Shown: piece by piece, positions 28,094 to 38,555 of the stretch
Position numbering within the stretch: the first letter of the stretch is position 1
Layout of the letters: every line of letters starts with the position of its first letter
DNA from: Monarcha castaneiventris obscurior
Taxonomy: Eukaryota > Chordata > Aves > Passeriformes > Monarchidae
Length of the DNA: 64,000 bases
Assembly: GCA_026261815.1 (NCBI GenBank)
Contig: JAMPIT010000884.1
Location: 13,343,001-13,407,000 of the forward strand
Direction of reading: 5' to 3'
Translations under genes and position numbers: made by a program
The notes under the pieces: model-generated
What the model was told of the DNA's origin: nothing
What the model saw: only the letters and a program-made list of their open reading frames with translations
Database searches by the model: none

Positions 28094-28149
28094 GAAATGC
28101 TGCTTCTTACAGAATTGTTGATACTTGGACAGATTTAGAACAGAAGAAG
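28094..28149 (+). CDS. Candidate internal coding exon, unidentified gene
   Basis: This 56-base block follows a strong acceptor, with a pyrimidine-rich tract (TGTTTTCTCATTGCCTTC) ending TTTGTAG, and ends AAG before a GTTAGT donor. One frame is open: two bases, then 18 codons reading NAASYRIVDTWTDLEQKK. The other two frames contain stops. The composition, with Trp, Tyr and acidic residues, is more protein-like than most chance frames here. It would need one base from an upstream exon and ends on a codon boundary. I do not recognise the gene and see no neighbouring exon except possibly 31,782-31,859. A chance match is quite possible. Confidence 0.25.
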
Positions 28150-28246
28150 GTTAGTAAACCTCTTTCAGAAAGATCCAGAGCCATCATGAGAAAATTAAAA
28201 GTCCAGCTCCAAAAGAACTGGGCTGGATGCAAGCCACTGATCTATA

Positions 28247-28385
28247 TCATAGAATGAGAGAATCATAGAATTTTTTGGGTTGGAAAAGACCTCCAACACC
28301 ATCCAGTTCACCACAAAACCTTGTTCCCAGGTGCCACATTTACATATTGAACAATTCTAGGTTCCACCACTTCCACACTCTTCAT
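28247..28385 (-). mobile_element. CR1 LINE, divergent 3' fragment
   Basis: On plus it begins ATCATAGAATGAGAGAATCA, continues with GGGTTGGAAAAGACCTCC, AACACCATCCAGTTCACC and CCCAGGTGCCACATTTAC, and fades after the CCACCACTTCCAC block. This is the reverse complement of a CR1 tail from a different subfamily than the copies at 2.8 and 21.6 kb (GACCTCCAACACCATC variant). It is a minus-strand element, heavily 5'-truncated and non-coding. Confidence 0.88.
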
Positions 28386-31300
28386 TACTTTGTATCATAT
28401 TCCTAATTCCCTTTCTGACACGATTTCTAAGCACTGTGACTGAAGTATTTGCTGCTTTGGGACTTCTGTTAGGATAATTCATTATATTAACAAGCTACAA
28501 AACTCGGGTGATCAGCTCCATTCTTTTATCCTTGGTAACTACTACATTTTGCACACTTACTGGAAGAATGGAGTAGCCTTTTGCCCTTTGTTTTGCTTTC
28601 CAGAAAACTGACATTTTAGTGCCCTCCGCTGCAAACATTCACAGGCAAGAACTAATGCAGTCAGGAATAGGGGAGCTTGAGGCCAGGTTTTTCATTCATG
28701 TCTACAGGCAGGACTTTGTTCATCAACCTGAATCCCTCTAATTCAACCCAAGACACTTTCAGCGTGAGTTCAGCTGCATCCTTCATAGACCCACCTCAGC
28801 CAGAAGTAATTGTGCCTACAAAATGGCAGTTCAGGCTTGCCAAGAGTTTCAATCCCACTAGACTTTTTTTTATTTTCCCCCTGTGTTATCAGTAATCTGA
28901 GAAATGAGGTGACTCATTCAGGCAGCGTTGTAAAAGTTGACCAGCAGCTTGCAGTTTTGGCACCACGTTTGAAAGAATTTATCTAGGAATGGATAACTGA
29001 AAGGAGCCAGGATTAATGTAGGTGGAAGTAGCTTCTCCCTTCCCCAGTCTCACAGAAGATGTGCACGTTCAGGCTGCCAAACAGAAGTCCAGCTGCAGGG
29101 TCTGCTCCCTTCCCACAGATGTAGGGGTGCCCCAGAATGTTCCTCATCTAAAGCCCAAAAGTGAGCAGTATAGATGATAACCACAAAGCTAGCAGTTCTG
29201 TGGCAGCTGCTGTTTTTCCTTACACCTCCCAGACTTGGCTTTTTGCTCATCTGTTATGCTCCCACTCCTCCACCAGGAGCATTTGACAGCTGAATAGGGG
29301 TGCTGTAGCTGATCACTGACATCCCGCTTATGCCACAGCTGATCTCTGATTCATTTTGGGTTTGTCCAAGCTCCAGGTCAAGCTCTCACACAGTCCTCAA
29401 CAAATCTATGGCATATGGCAACATTAGGATTGTTCCTAACTTTTTTTTTCCCCTGTAGTTTCGTCTTTGCTGCTGGCTTCCTGTACTCTTGACAGTTTCA
29501 GCTGTTCTTTGCTTCCTAGCACTGGCTCCTGCACAGGCTCTGTGCAGATAAGCTACAGACCTTACTCTGTGATGTATCACAAAGTCAAAGCACCTCCTGA
29601 AGGTGTCAAACACTAATCTCTATTTCACAATATACCAGAAAGTACTGTTATAGATGTACACATCTCTTGCTCTTCAAACATTTTAAAACCTTTTAAACAT
29701 TTTTAAATATTTTTTTAAAAAATAAATGCTCCAGGACTCCATTATCAAAAAGCAAAGGAGTGCACTGTGCTGAACTCTCCAGGCATACAAGGCTCTTGGA
29801 AAAGTGGTGCTTCCAGAGAGTAGGCTATTTCAACTGAAATTTGGGAAAAAGGTGGGGAAAGGGAGGAAATCTATCTGCATATTATCTTTCTCTAACCACC
29901 TATCAGTAGCCTAGTCAACACAGTAGATACTCAGACTTTTTAATGCTTTATTTCTTCATCAGGAAACCAGCTCTTAAAACCTACCAGTATTTTCCAGAGG
30001 AGACTTTGGATTTCTGAACCACTCTGAAAACCTCCAATGAAAAAACAAAGCACCTTATAAAGGCCCCAGTGAATCTTGCAGCCTCCTATGATTCCCTTAG
30101 CAGGGTTATGTCTTTTGTGGTCGTGAAGTGACGAAAGCTCATTGCAAGCTTCATTTTCCCAGGAAGCCCAGAGCCAGATGCCACAGCCCACAAAGTGGTC
30201 AAGCTTGGCAGGGGAGATGCTCTGCTGCAGCACATCTCTTGGACAGCCCCCATCTCTTAGCGCTTCAAGGGAGGCCTGGCAGCAGTTCCAGAACACTCCC
30301 CTGGTGAAACCTTGGGAAAAATTACAAAGGTAGTTCTGCTTAGGATTTCCTTTTTTAGTGCAACGGGGACTGGCTTGCATCCTTTGTTCAAGCTATCTCT
30401 GAACCCAAACTGGTGCAGTTGAAAAAGTTCTCTATTTAACTTCTCATTCTGCTATCAAATGGCAAAATTAAGTGTTGATCTCCACATCACACACTTCTCA
30501 GACAGGTCTTCATGGAGAAAACCTGCTATTTTTAGTACATTTCTGTGCAGTAGGCACAAGAATATCCCCACTCTTACTTCAGTGGGGATAAAAGACAGCT
30601 CTGGAACTGCATTTAAGCCTCTAAGTGCCCTTCAAGGGCTGATCCCTGGGAATACTACCATGTTACTCCCATACAGTTACTCCTGTTTTACCCCTCTACT
30701 TTTCTCAGGCCCTAAGTTGCTATTTGATGTGGGCCAGGCCTGCAGATCATGTACAATCACAGTGAGCTCCATGGGCTGCATTTATTGGTATGTATCTCTA
30801 CAGATCCACACAACCAGTGATGCAAACAATCACTGCAATTAAAAGATTGGGCTCCACAAATGTTATCAATCATGCAGTGTTTGATAGTGGCAGTGATTCT
30901 TAACACAATCTTTCGTCTACACTGAAATGACTGTCATATCTCCACAGATATCATGCTTCCAGAAATAATAATTTTGTGGAAGGATTTTAGCTATTTTTAC
31001 CTGGTCTTTCTGCATAAAATTCATTAAAAGCTCTCCTCTTTTCTTGAAAGTATTTTCTCTTGCTGACAAAAATAAAGTCAAATATAATAAAAATAAATCA
31101 AGAATACATCAATACAACACTCTCGGAATATGTAAATTATAGTTCTTTTTAAAGTGTGACTAAAGCATAGAGAAAAAAGAGGTCTTGGTTGAGCCTGGCA
31201 TATAAAGAGTACACATTTATAACTTTGAAAACAGTTGCGTAAGTTAAGTGAGACTCAAGATAATAACAGTAAAAATGCACTCAAAATAGCCCCTAATCCA

Positions 31301-31781
31301 TCATTTTAAACATGCATTAAAGTAGACAAGGTAGATAATGCGATACTTCTTATTGGAATGAGGATATTTTATAAAGTTCAAGCTAGAGGGCCCAAAAGTT
31401 CCACTTCTGGATGTATTACTGTATAAATATTAGATTAATATTCTTGTTTCAATAAAACATATCATGTTATCTGTACTGTCTTAGACTGAAATTTCTTGTT
31501 CTTGGACCAATAAGGATACATATATTCAAATTTTCCATTATTTTGACTAAACCTCGGAGTATTTAAAACACATCTTTAAAAAAACAGTGGTGAATTATGC
31601 CTAAAAGGCAATTTTATACAGACTCATGGCTGTTTCTGTGGCAGTGTGTTTCCACTCCATAGCTAGCAAAGCCCCCCACTAAAATCCAAGAGAAATTAAG
31701 GTCTGATTTTTCTTTGTCAGAACTGCAGAGTAGAACTCAACCTATTTTCCGAAACTTTAACCCTCTTTTTCTTCTGTTTAG
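28386..31781. other. Unique stretch with a G+C-richer patch
   Basis: No gene is called. The patch at about 30,054-30,310 is richer in G+C and carries an 85-codon minus-strand open block. It is preceded by a good acceptor (TTTTTCCCAAG) and followed by a weak GTGCTT donor. The plus strand is also open there for 63 codons, so I treat the coding reading as unproven. A strong acceptor near 29,848 (minus) leads to 28 open codons but no proper donor. Confidence 0.5.
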
Positions 31782-31859
31782 AATTATACTCCATCTTCTA
31801 ATAAATCTATCAAAAGGCAGGATGGGTCCATGGAAGAAGTGCAACAAAAGTTTTGTCTT
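31782..31859 (+). CDS. Candidate coding exon, unidentified gene
   Basis: This 78-base block is preceded by a very strong acceptor (CCCTCTTTTTCTTCTGTTTAG). It is open for exactly 26 codons in frame 0, beginning NYTPSSNKSIKRQDG and containing MEEVQQKF. It ends CTT before GTAAGG; the donor matches in the intron but the last exon base is not G. If that donor is ignored, the frame runs nine more codons to a TGA, with an ATTAAA at 31,941-31,946, so a terminal exon is an alternative. Its start phase fits the end of the candidate at 28,094-28,149. Both are short and on the opposite strand from the better-supported pair near 34 kb, so chance cannot be excluded. Confidence 0.25.
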
Positions 31860-33974
31860 GTAAGGAGCAAGTCTTTTGCCAAACTGTGATTTTGGGTTTG
31901 ATACACAAAGCTGTGGGATTTGGGGACTGCTGAGCTACTAATTAAACTATGTGGTAGACTACTCTCTCCTAGTACTGCCTTCTCAATGAGCAGGTTAGGC
32001 CTGAGAATGCAGGAGCTTTGATACTCCTTTGCAGCCTTGCTGTGGATTTCACTTTCCTTCCCAGACTCAGGAGTTCGGGCTCAAAGATGGATTTGAAATC
32101 CCCTACACACCAATGACTTCACTGACTAATAGGGTTTGCTCACAAGATTTATTCCACAGGATGGAAAATGTCCTTAAAAGTTCAGCCTAGCTAATTAAAA
32201 ACCTGCTAATATTACCTGTGGATTAAGCGGGCCATAAGAACATGATAAGCACATTAAATTCAGTAATTATCAGGCTGGAAAATCCATGAGCTATATAATC
32301 AGTAAAAATTATAGGATTGGACTTCATGGCTTTTGTTTGAAGATAGCCTTGAGACAAGAAGCTTTAGAGTGGCAATTTATGGGCATATTTTAGCTCAGCT
32401 TTGCACATTTCGACTTATACTCTATAGTTCTATCTTCTTGTATAAACAACTAACAGCCGTATAGGGTTACCTTAAATATTTGATAAAATTATACTTTGAA
32501 GCTGCAATCAGTTCTTCAAGAAGACAAAAAGCTTCAGCTCCTGCTCTGTTAGGGTGCCTGCTCTTGGAAAAAATTGCCTAAAATCTATCCACGTGGCAAC
32601 AAGGAGTTTTTCTTTCCAAGTGTGCTCTTATGAGAAATGTACAGGGTGGTGTTGAAAAGTTGGACAGTAAAAACACATCAGGACTCTTTCCTCACCACTC
32701 AAACCACAGAGCAATTTAGCTAAGTAAAAAGGCCAGGCACATTATGATAATGGAGACCTAAAGTGAACGTGGCCAAACCACACTTGATTTTGATTCAGTT
32801 AAGCGAATCAAGAGCTTTCTTGGTATCCTTTATGCTGTGGCATTAACAGAAAGCAAACCTGAACAGATGAACAAGAAAGAAAAGCTCTTACATAGAGGTA
32901 TTTCAGAGGTGCTCAGAAATGCTCAGAGATGCTCAGCATGATGATGTGAGACAAAAGCAATTTCTTCTGTAATTTCTTTCAAGTGACCCCATAAATCTGG
33001 TTTTCAGTCAAAGTAACAGACATAGGGAGCCCAAGGGGAACATTTGTGTACACAGATATCCATGCAATGTTTGTCCTTTGCTGGTAGACGAGGCACTTTT
33101 AGCACCCTGGATGGATCTTGGTGAAGGACTGACAGTGAGTTCAAGCTCAGTAATTGCTATAACCATGCCAAAGAGGAGGAAGGAGGAGGATGGTGTTTCC
33201 CCAAGCTGTGAATAGCAGTAATTTAGTGTCATGACAAATAAGATGATTTTACAGAATCTTTGTGATCTCTAGATCAGAACAATGGCAGCAACCAAGCCAG
33301 CAGGGAAGATGTGTGGATGGAAGCTTTTAACCTTTATTCATTTCAAAATATCCTGACAACAATTATGTTCTGTAAGGAGTGGGAAAGGTTTAGCACCTTG
33401 TTTTAGCTCCAGGGGATGGATTAGAGTCTGAACCTTTGGGCTGGGAGAATATCAAGCCTCCTTCCTGAAGGTGGGAGGCCATCTCTTGGCAAAGTCAACT
33501 CAAATTCTCATTCTTAAAGAGCAAATGAGAGAAATAAAGTGCCTGCAGGCACGTGGAAACCAGTTAACATTAGTGCACAAGGATTAGTGCAACTGTGCCT
33601 AAAGAGGATTGGGAATTAAGTTTATTTGGTTTTCCTCCATTCTATTTCCTTTTTTTTAAAATGTCTTTTTGAAATGTAATATTGTGGGGTAAAAAAGAAC
33701 AAATTCCACCTTGGAACTTTTGCTCCTAAATCCATGGAGCTCTGCTGCTGTGTGTCCCAAGCCTGGCTAGACCTGTCCCTCTCTCTTTTGTTAACTGCAA
33801 TTTCTTCAGCTATCTGTACAGTCACTCCTAATCAAGTTTTCCATTTTTGGCAGCCAGTAGGAAAGCAGCAAGCACCCAGGAACTAGAGGAGCAGTGCCTT
33901 TCATTCAGATAGCAGTTTTAGATTGTCCATTGAAGGCCACAATCTTTTGTAGATGAGAGAACAAACAGACTCAC
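31860..33974. other. Unique stretch, no supportable gene
   Basis: It contains a 10-base tandem repeat at 32,911-32,940. Several minus-strand polypyrimidine acceptors occur (near 33,150 and 32,858), followed by open frames of 16-50 codons. None has a good donor or fits the phase of the exon pair above 33,975. Confidence 0.5.
32911..32940 (+). repeat. 10-bp tandem repeat, three units
   Basis: GCTCAGAAAT, GCTCAGAGAT and GCTCAGCATG lie head to tail. This is a decayed minisatellite-like triplication. Confidence 0.8.
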
Positions 33975-34141
33975 CATTTTTGCTTCCTCTTGGAGTCTAA
34001 TGAAATGATCAAATATGATGAGTCATTCAGTAAGAATTCATACCGAAGCTCTTTTAACTTGAGTGAAGTTTCCAGTAATGTGGAAAAGTGTTCAGTCCTT
34101 TGGACCATTGTTTTACTCGAGTTAAAAGCATTTAAAAATGG
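33975..34141 (-). CDS. Candidate internal coding exon of an unidentified minus-strand gene
   Basis: On the minus strand an excellent acceptor (CATGTGCTCTTACAG) opens a 167-base block ending AAATG before a GTGAGT donor. Frame 0 is open for 55 codons plus two bases; the other two frames hit TAA within six codons. The peptide begins PFLNAFNSSKTMVQRTEHF and includes LLETSLKLKELRYEF and a basic end, SKRKQK. It has a mixed, partly helical character without hydrophobic membrane segments. The frame closes at TGA two bases into the intron, as expected of a true exon. It joins in phase to the block at 34,297-34,429 across a 155-base intron. I do not recognise the protein family. The next exon, needing a one-base start, was not securely found. 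Confidence 0.5.
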
Positions 34142-34251
34142 CTGTAAGAGCACATGAAATTTATGGGCAGGATGTAGCCCCTGGCTTGCTTTTATTTCCT
34201 TTTTCCAATTTTAAGTCCACTGTCCTGCTTTTATCATCCTGCAGCTTCACC

Positions 34252-34282
34252 AAAAAAAAGAAAAAAAAGAAAAAAAAGAGAG
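34252..34282 (+). repeat. A-rich (A8G)n microsatellite
   Basis: Three A8G-type units followed by AGAGAG. On the minus strand this is a T-rich tract inside the putative intron between the two exon candidates. It could have provided a pyrimidine tract, but the AG actually proposed lies about 100 bases further on. Confidence 0.85.
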
Positions 34283-34296
34283 ATTTTTAAACTTAC

Positions 34297-34429
34297 TTCT
34301 ACTCTATTCTTTGCTTCCAGCAGTTTCACTGACAGTACATTTGTGGGTTTAATGTCCTTATGGGAAGTAATTCTTTCTCTCAAATCCCAGCTTTTTATCT
34401 CCTCGTCTTTATTGCTTTCACATTCATCA
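34297..34429 (-). CDS. Candidate internal coding exon of an unidentified minus-strand gene
   Basis: This minus-strand block of 133 bases is preceded by GTGTCTTTTTTCAATACTAG and ends GTAGAA before a perfect GTAAGT donor. After one base it is open for 44 codons, from DECESNKDEEIKSWDLRER to SVKLLEAKNRVE. Twenty of the 44 residues are Asp, Glu, Lys or Arg, which is unlike most chance frames here. Composition changes sharply to Phe/Leu-rich translation of A-rich sequence just past the donor. It ends on a codon boundary, matching frame 0 of the block at 33,975-34,141. The charged, Leu-containing sequence suggests a soluble helical or coiled-coil region, but I cannot name the gene. It would need two bases from an upstream exon. 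Confidence 0.45.
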
Positions 34430-34983
34430 CTAGTATTGAAAAAAGACACCAACACGCACACACAGAAAAGGGAATTACCTCTCCCTCCCTTTCATTGATC
34501 TTTTGGGCTTCAGCTGGACTCCCTTCCTCAGTTGTGACTGTAGCTGATGTGAAGTGCACAATTAAAAAGGCACAGGAATGAGAATTACAGAACACTAAGA
34601 AAAAACATTAAGGAAAAAAAAATCACTTTTAAACTTCCTTCAGATTTTATAACCCTTTCTTAGGAACTAATTTCAAACACAGTGTTGGTTTTATTGCAGA
34701 ACTCTATGCTCCCCTATAATGATCGAGCTGTACTGAGTCTGGACTTTTACTGCCAAGAGCATATTTGCAATCCAATATTTTGGTAGTTTGCACTGACCTT
34801 GCACGTCATGATCAGAAGGGACGCGAGTTCATTTCACTTTTGCATATAGTTTAAGCCACAGACTCTTATCGGGTCTATAATGCTTAGTGACACACAGCCT
34901 TTTATTGCCAGCTGTCCAAGTGAACCAGCTTTCAAAGGTTGCTTTGCTGCTCCTCAAAGTCATGATCACAGGAAAGCAGAGTA

Positions 34984-35564
34984 ATGCAAATTAGAACTCT
35001 GAAGTGTCCCGCCATTTAAAAATAAACCTCTGCAAATTTCATGATATGCAGATCTACTTGTTTTGAGCCACAGCTTTTTTTGAGAAGACAAATAATCACG
35101 GAATATGTGATGCCTACTATTATTGCATTATGTAGGTAAAGCCTAATTAATTAATTAATTGCACCTCTGATATTGCAGAGTTAATACTCTTCAACAAAAT
35201 AATGCCATGAAATGGGACACTGGATGCTCAGTGATGCTTAAATGCAAATTAGTGGACCACAGTCAAAGGAATTACTTCATGGGAAAAGAGTACAAGATTT
35301 GCATAGCACATTTGGGTACAAACACAGGATGCCTCACCTGCCCTCTCCAGCCTGCAGGACAAGAAATATCTCAATAAAACTTCATGTTGCTGTAGTCCCA
35401 TTCACAGCAGAGAGTCCACTGAATTCACTAAACTTACGATATCCCTGGATCCAATGCCTGAAAGTTCCCTTCAAGATTTCCACATGCCATCATCTGGGAG
35501 TGCCCAAGATGCTGACCCATCATCCTTCATCCAGCCTCGTGACTCTCATCTCCTTTATTTGCAT
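34984..35564. promoter_or_regulatory. Cluster of four octamer motifs, possible enhancer
   Basis: The POU-factor octamer ATGCAAAT occurs at 34,984-34,991 and 35,242-35,249, each inside the identical 12-mer AATGCAAATTAG. Its complement ATTTGCAT occurs at 35,297-35,304 and 35,557-35,564. A one-mismatch copy starts at 35,030, and a TAAT repeat (homeodomain core) lies at 35,144-35,160. At this base composition I would expect well under one octamer in 580 bases. That such sites bind POU factors is established. Enhancer function here is inference. Confidence 0.35.
35144..35160 (+). repeat. (TAAT)n microsatellite
   Basis: Four tandem TAAT units. They carry the homeodomain core motif but may be a plain tetranucleotide repeat. 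Confidence 0.85.
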
Positions 35565-36467
35565 TTCTGATGATAACATGAATCTTTAAGTGGACTTTGA
35601 CTTTTTGACTTCTCTTGAGCAAGAGTACAGGAGCCAATTCTCCCACTAGTTACATCCAAACAATCCCTTTGATATCAGAAAGGCTTACTCTAGAGTTTAT
35701 GGAGAGAGACTGCTAAACTTGACCTTTAATCTAATCAGCATTGTAGACTAGTTCAAACAAAAGAAAAAAGCACAACATAAACCAGATTCAATAGGAAGCT
35801 GCTAACAATTACCACCAGAGCAGGAAAAGATGGCTTTATCTCAAAAGGCAAACGGAACCACCTGACATCAGACAAAGAACAGTTCACAAGTCCTCATCAC
35901 CATGACACTGAAAAGTGCATCAGGGCATTTGCCTGGCATCGCCTGTAGGTAGAACTGGCAATGGCAAGCTGTAGCAGATCTACATTGCAATCAATAGCTC
36001 GGGCTGGTATGATCAGCTTTTGCTAAGTGTGTTTGCCAAGTGCAGTAGAAGTTAATATTCAGTGAAAGTTCAATAGCCACCGTTGATTCAGCATATTAGT
36101 TCAGAGCAGGAGATTTCCCTGTTATTTTGCAAATATGCACCCTGACACAACACCAGACAGCGAATGCCACCCGTGAGCTACTGCACGTTGTAATCTGGGC
36201 TGTCACTGTCCAGCAGATGCTGTGGAGACTAAACCTATGCTTCTCCCATCACCTAATTCACTGTTAACCACAGCTGTGGATCCCATGAAAGCAGTGCAGT
36301 GAGAGGACCAAAGCCTCTGTGCACAGGCTGGTGCCTGAGCTGGTTTGCAGCATCACGGTGCTGGTACTGTGATCCCGTGAGTGCATATGCACGGAAGAGT
36401 GGAAGAGCAGAACACCAGCTGACACAGTGCAACCAACAGCCCACTCAAGTATCGTTCCAAGAGGTAC

Positions 36468-36547
36468 CCTCTGGTTTTGACTGCAGAATGGATGTTCTGA
36501 GTTTCCAAAACTGGAAACAATGAGAGCTGCAGGTTGTGCTCCTTCAG
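36468..36547 (-). CDS. Weak candidate exon upstream of the 34-kb pair
   Basis: On minus this 80-base block follows GAGTTGATCTCATTCAG and stops before a GTACCT donor with GG in the last exon positions. One frame is open for 26 codons plus two bases, starting LKEHNLQLSLFPVLETQN. The two left-over bases (GG) would pair with the single first base of the block at 34,429 to give Gly, so the phases agree. Against it, the acceptor has few pyrimidines and GTACCT is a poor donor. It may be coincidence. Confidence 0.18.
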
Positions 36548-38210
36548 CTGAATGAGATCAACTCCAGCCAGAATAACAACTATGTTCATTCATTCTGTGT
36601 GAACTTATGAGAACATTAAAAAACTAAAGAAAATGTAAAATGGGTTCATTGGCATTTTAATGGCATGTCAGATGTGCAAATAGCTGTCTTCAACAGACAA
36701 GAGGCTAGTGCAGCTCCCACAGACTCAGCTAGAGGGAGGCTCCTTCCTGGATATGAACCACCAGGAGTCTTCACTGTAGCTCTGCTACTCTAACTCTAAC
36801 AAAGGAAGCAAAGGTATTAATCTAGGGAATACCACCACTCCTTGCTACAATAAAATATACTCTTCTCTCCACCCTGAAAAATAATTTGGCCAAACTTGGA
36901 AAAAAGTGAGAATTCCTGGCCTTTCCAGCTGAACTCAAATTTTCAAAGCACCTCCACACAGCTTCCCTCAATCAACAAATGAACCCAACCATGGTGCAGT
37001 GCCAGGATCTCCTTCTGTTAACACAAAAAAGCCACAGTGGGACCTCTTGAAAGCTACAGGTGAGTCACAGGTTTAGTCTTTGGTTACAGACTCAAACAAA
37101 CCTGTAAGATAGGACATCGATTTGAAATTTGGCCAGGGCTCTAGTTCAACTGAAAGGGCACCGGGTTGTTCAGTAAAATTAATTCTAAATGGCACAAGGC
37201 ACTTGAGGTTATAATTTTCATAATCTCTTTGCTGTTTCTCAACAGCTCCAGTTTGTGACTGGCTGGATAATTTTTTCTGCTTAAAGACTCAGCAGGGTCT
37301 AGAATCCTGCACTTGTGCCTTGCTTACTCAAATTCCCAGCAGTCCTGCCTTTCAGACTCCAACACTTACTCCCTGTGAAGAAATTGAATTCAATTCTAGG
37401 AAAAATATCAAGGGTCTTGGAAGATTACTAAAAAAAACCCAAACCCAAAACCTTAAAAATGTTGTTAGCTCTGTCATCAAATAACATATGACACTTTAGT
37501 GTACAGCATTTCCTCCAGCTTCTGAGTTTTTGAAAGGATAATCTTATTTCCCTTCACAGAACTGTTTTTTCATTATTTTAACTAAACTCTCAAACTGCAC
37601 ATGCAAGAAAGATTATTTCTATGTACAAACTGAAAAATATTTTACTTTCTAATGTGGATAGTAAACTTTGAATTAACACATAAATCAGTGCTACCTACAA
37701 AGAAATATAGTGATGAGTTCACTTGACTCTACTTAGAGGTTTTCCAAAACTCTTGCAGCAATATAGCCCAGCAGCAATAAGATGTACAGAGAATTTATCT
37801 GAGCTATGAAAACTAAATCTGTGCAGAACTTGATTGATTTTCATCTGCTTCTAAAAAGCCCCAAACTTCGACCAGATTTAAAGAAAGTGGGTATACATAA
37901 CACATGTGGAACCCAGGTATGCTGTATTCTAAGTGAAAGTTCTACTCCAGAGTTAAAAACTTTGCAATTCAAGCACTATTTCTGAAAGGAATAGTCAAGC
38001 CTTTGGATGTGAAGTTGTAGTCACTCCTGGTAAACCAAACTGTCCTGCATGACAGTAGCTTTCTATCCATTACTATAAAATCTAATTTTTTATCAGTAAT
38101 TTACAGCCAAACTCTCACAATACCACACACAGGGTGCAATTTAAGGAAAGAACATAAAAATTTTGTTCCTTTCTACAAGGATTCACCCAGAAGTACCACA
38201 AATAAGAAAG
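36548..38210. other. Unique non-coding stretch
   Basis: No gene is supported. A strong GTGAGT donor at about 37,062 and an acceptor near 36,930 on the plus strand bound a block with stops in all frames, so it could only be a non-coding exon. There is a short A/C-rich tract near 37,430-37,452. Confidence 0.5.
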
Positions 38211-38555
38211 GACTCGATTGCGGCCTTCCAGTACCTGAAGGAAGCCTACAAGAAAGACAGAGGGAGTTTTTACAAGGGCCTGAAGTGACACAACAAGGGG
38301 AATTACATCAAACTGACAGAGTGGATTTAGATCAGATATTTGGAAGAAGTTCTTTACTGTGAGGGTAATGAGGCACTGGAACAGGTTATTCAGAGAAGCT
38401 GTGGCTGCCCCACCCCTAGAAGTGATCCAGGCCAGGCTGGATGAGGCTTGGAGCAACCTGGGATAGTGAAAGGTGTCCCTGACCATGGCAGAGGGTTGGA
38501 ACAAGGTGGATCTTTAGAGTCCCTTCCAACCCAGGCACTTCTATGATTCTGTGAA
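38211..38555 (+). mobile_element. CR1 LINE, 3'-end fragment, longest in the window
   Basis: This plus-strand CR1 tail runs from CGGCCTTCCAGTACCTGAAG through GCCTACAAGAAAG, TTTTTACAAGGGCCTGAAGT, TTCTTTACTGTGAGGGTAAT, GAGGCACTGGAACAGGTTAT, AGAGAAGCTGTGGCTGCCCC and CCCTTCCAACCCAGGCACTT. It ends in CTATGATTCTGTGA, the terminal octamer array. About 345 bases remain, covering the 3' untranslated region. No intact reverse-transcriptase frame is present. The minus-strand 129-codon frame over it is an antisense artefact. Confidence 0.95.

Larger units (their letters stand above)
34430..36467. other. Unique stretch, possible regulatory DNA
   Basis: No confident gene. A minus-strand block near 34,479-34,545 is open and has a decent acceptor and a GTAATT donor. 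Its intron to the exon at 34,429 would be only 49 bases, and the phase does not fit. The rest is AT-rich and includes the octamer cluster described separately. Confidence 0.5.

Noticed and set aside
34479..34545. Open minus-strand block ending in a GTAATT donor just upstream of the exon at 34,429
   Set aside because: The implied intron would be 49 bases, below the usual vertebrate minimum, and the phase does not fit.
36930..37062. Plus-strand block ending in an excellent CAG/GTGAGT donor
   Set aside because: Every frame contains a stop. A non-coding RNA exon is possible but unsupported.
38115..38504. 129-codon minus-strand open frame
   Set aside because: It is antisense to the plus-strand CR1 tail at 38,211-38,555.
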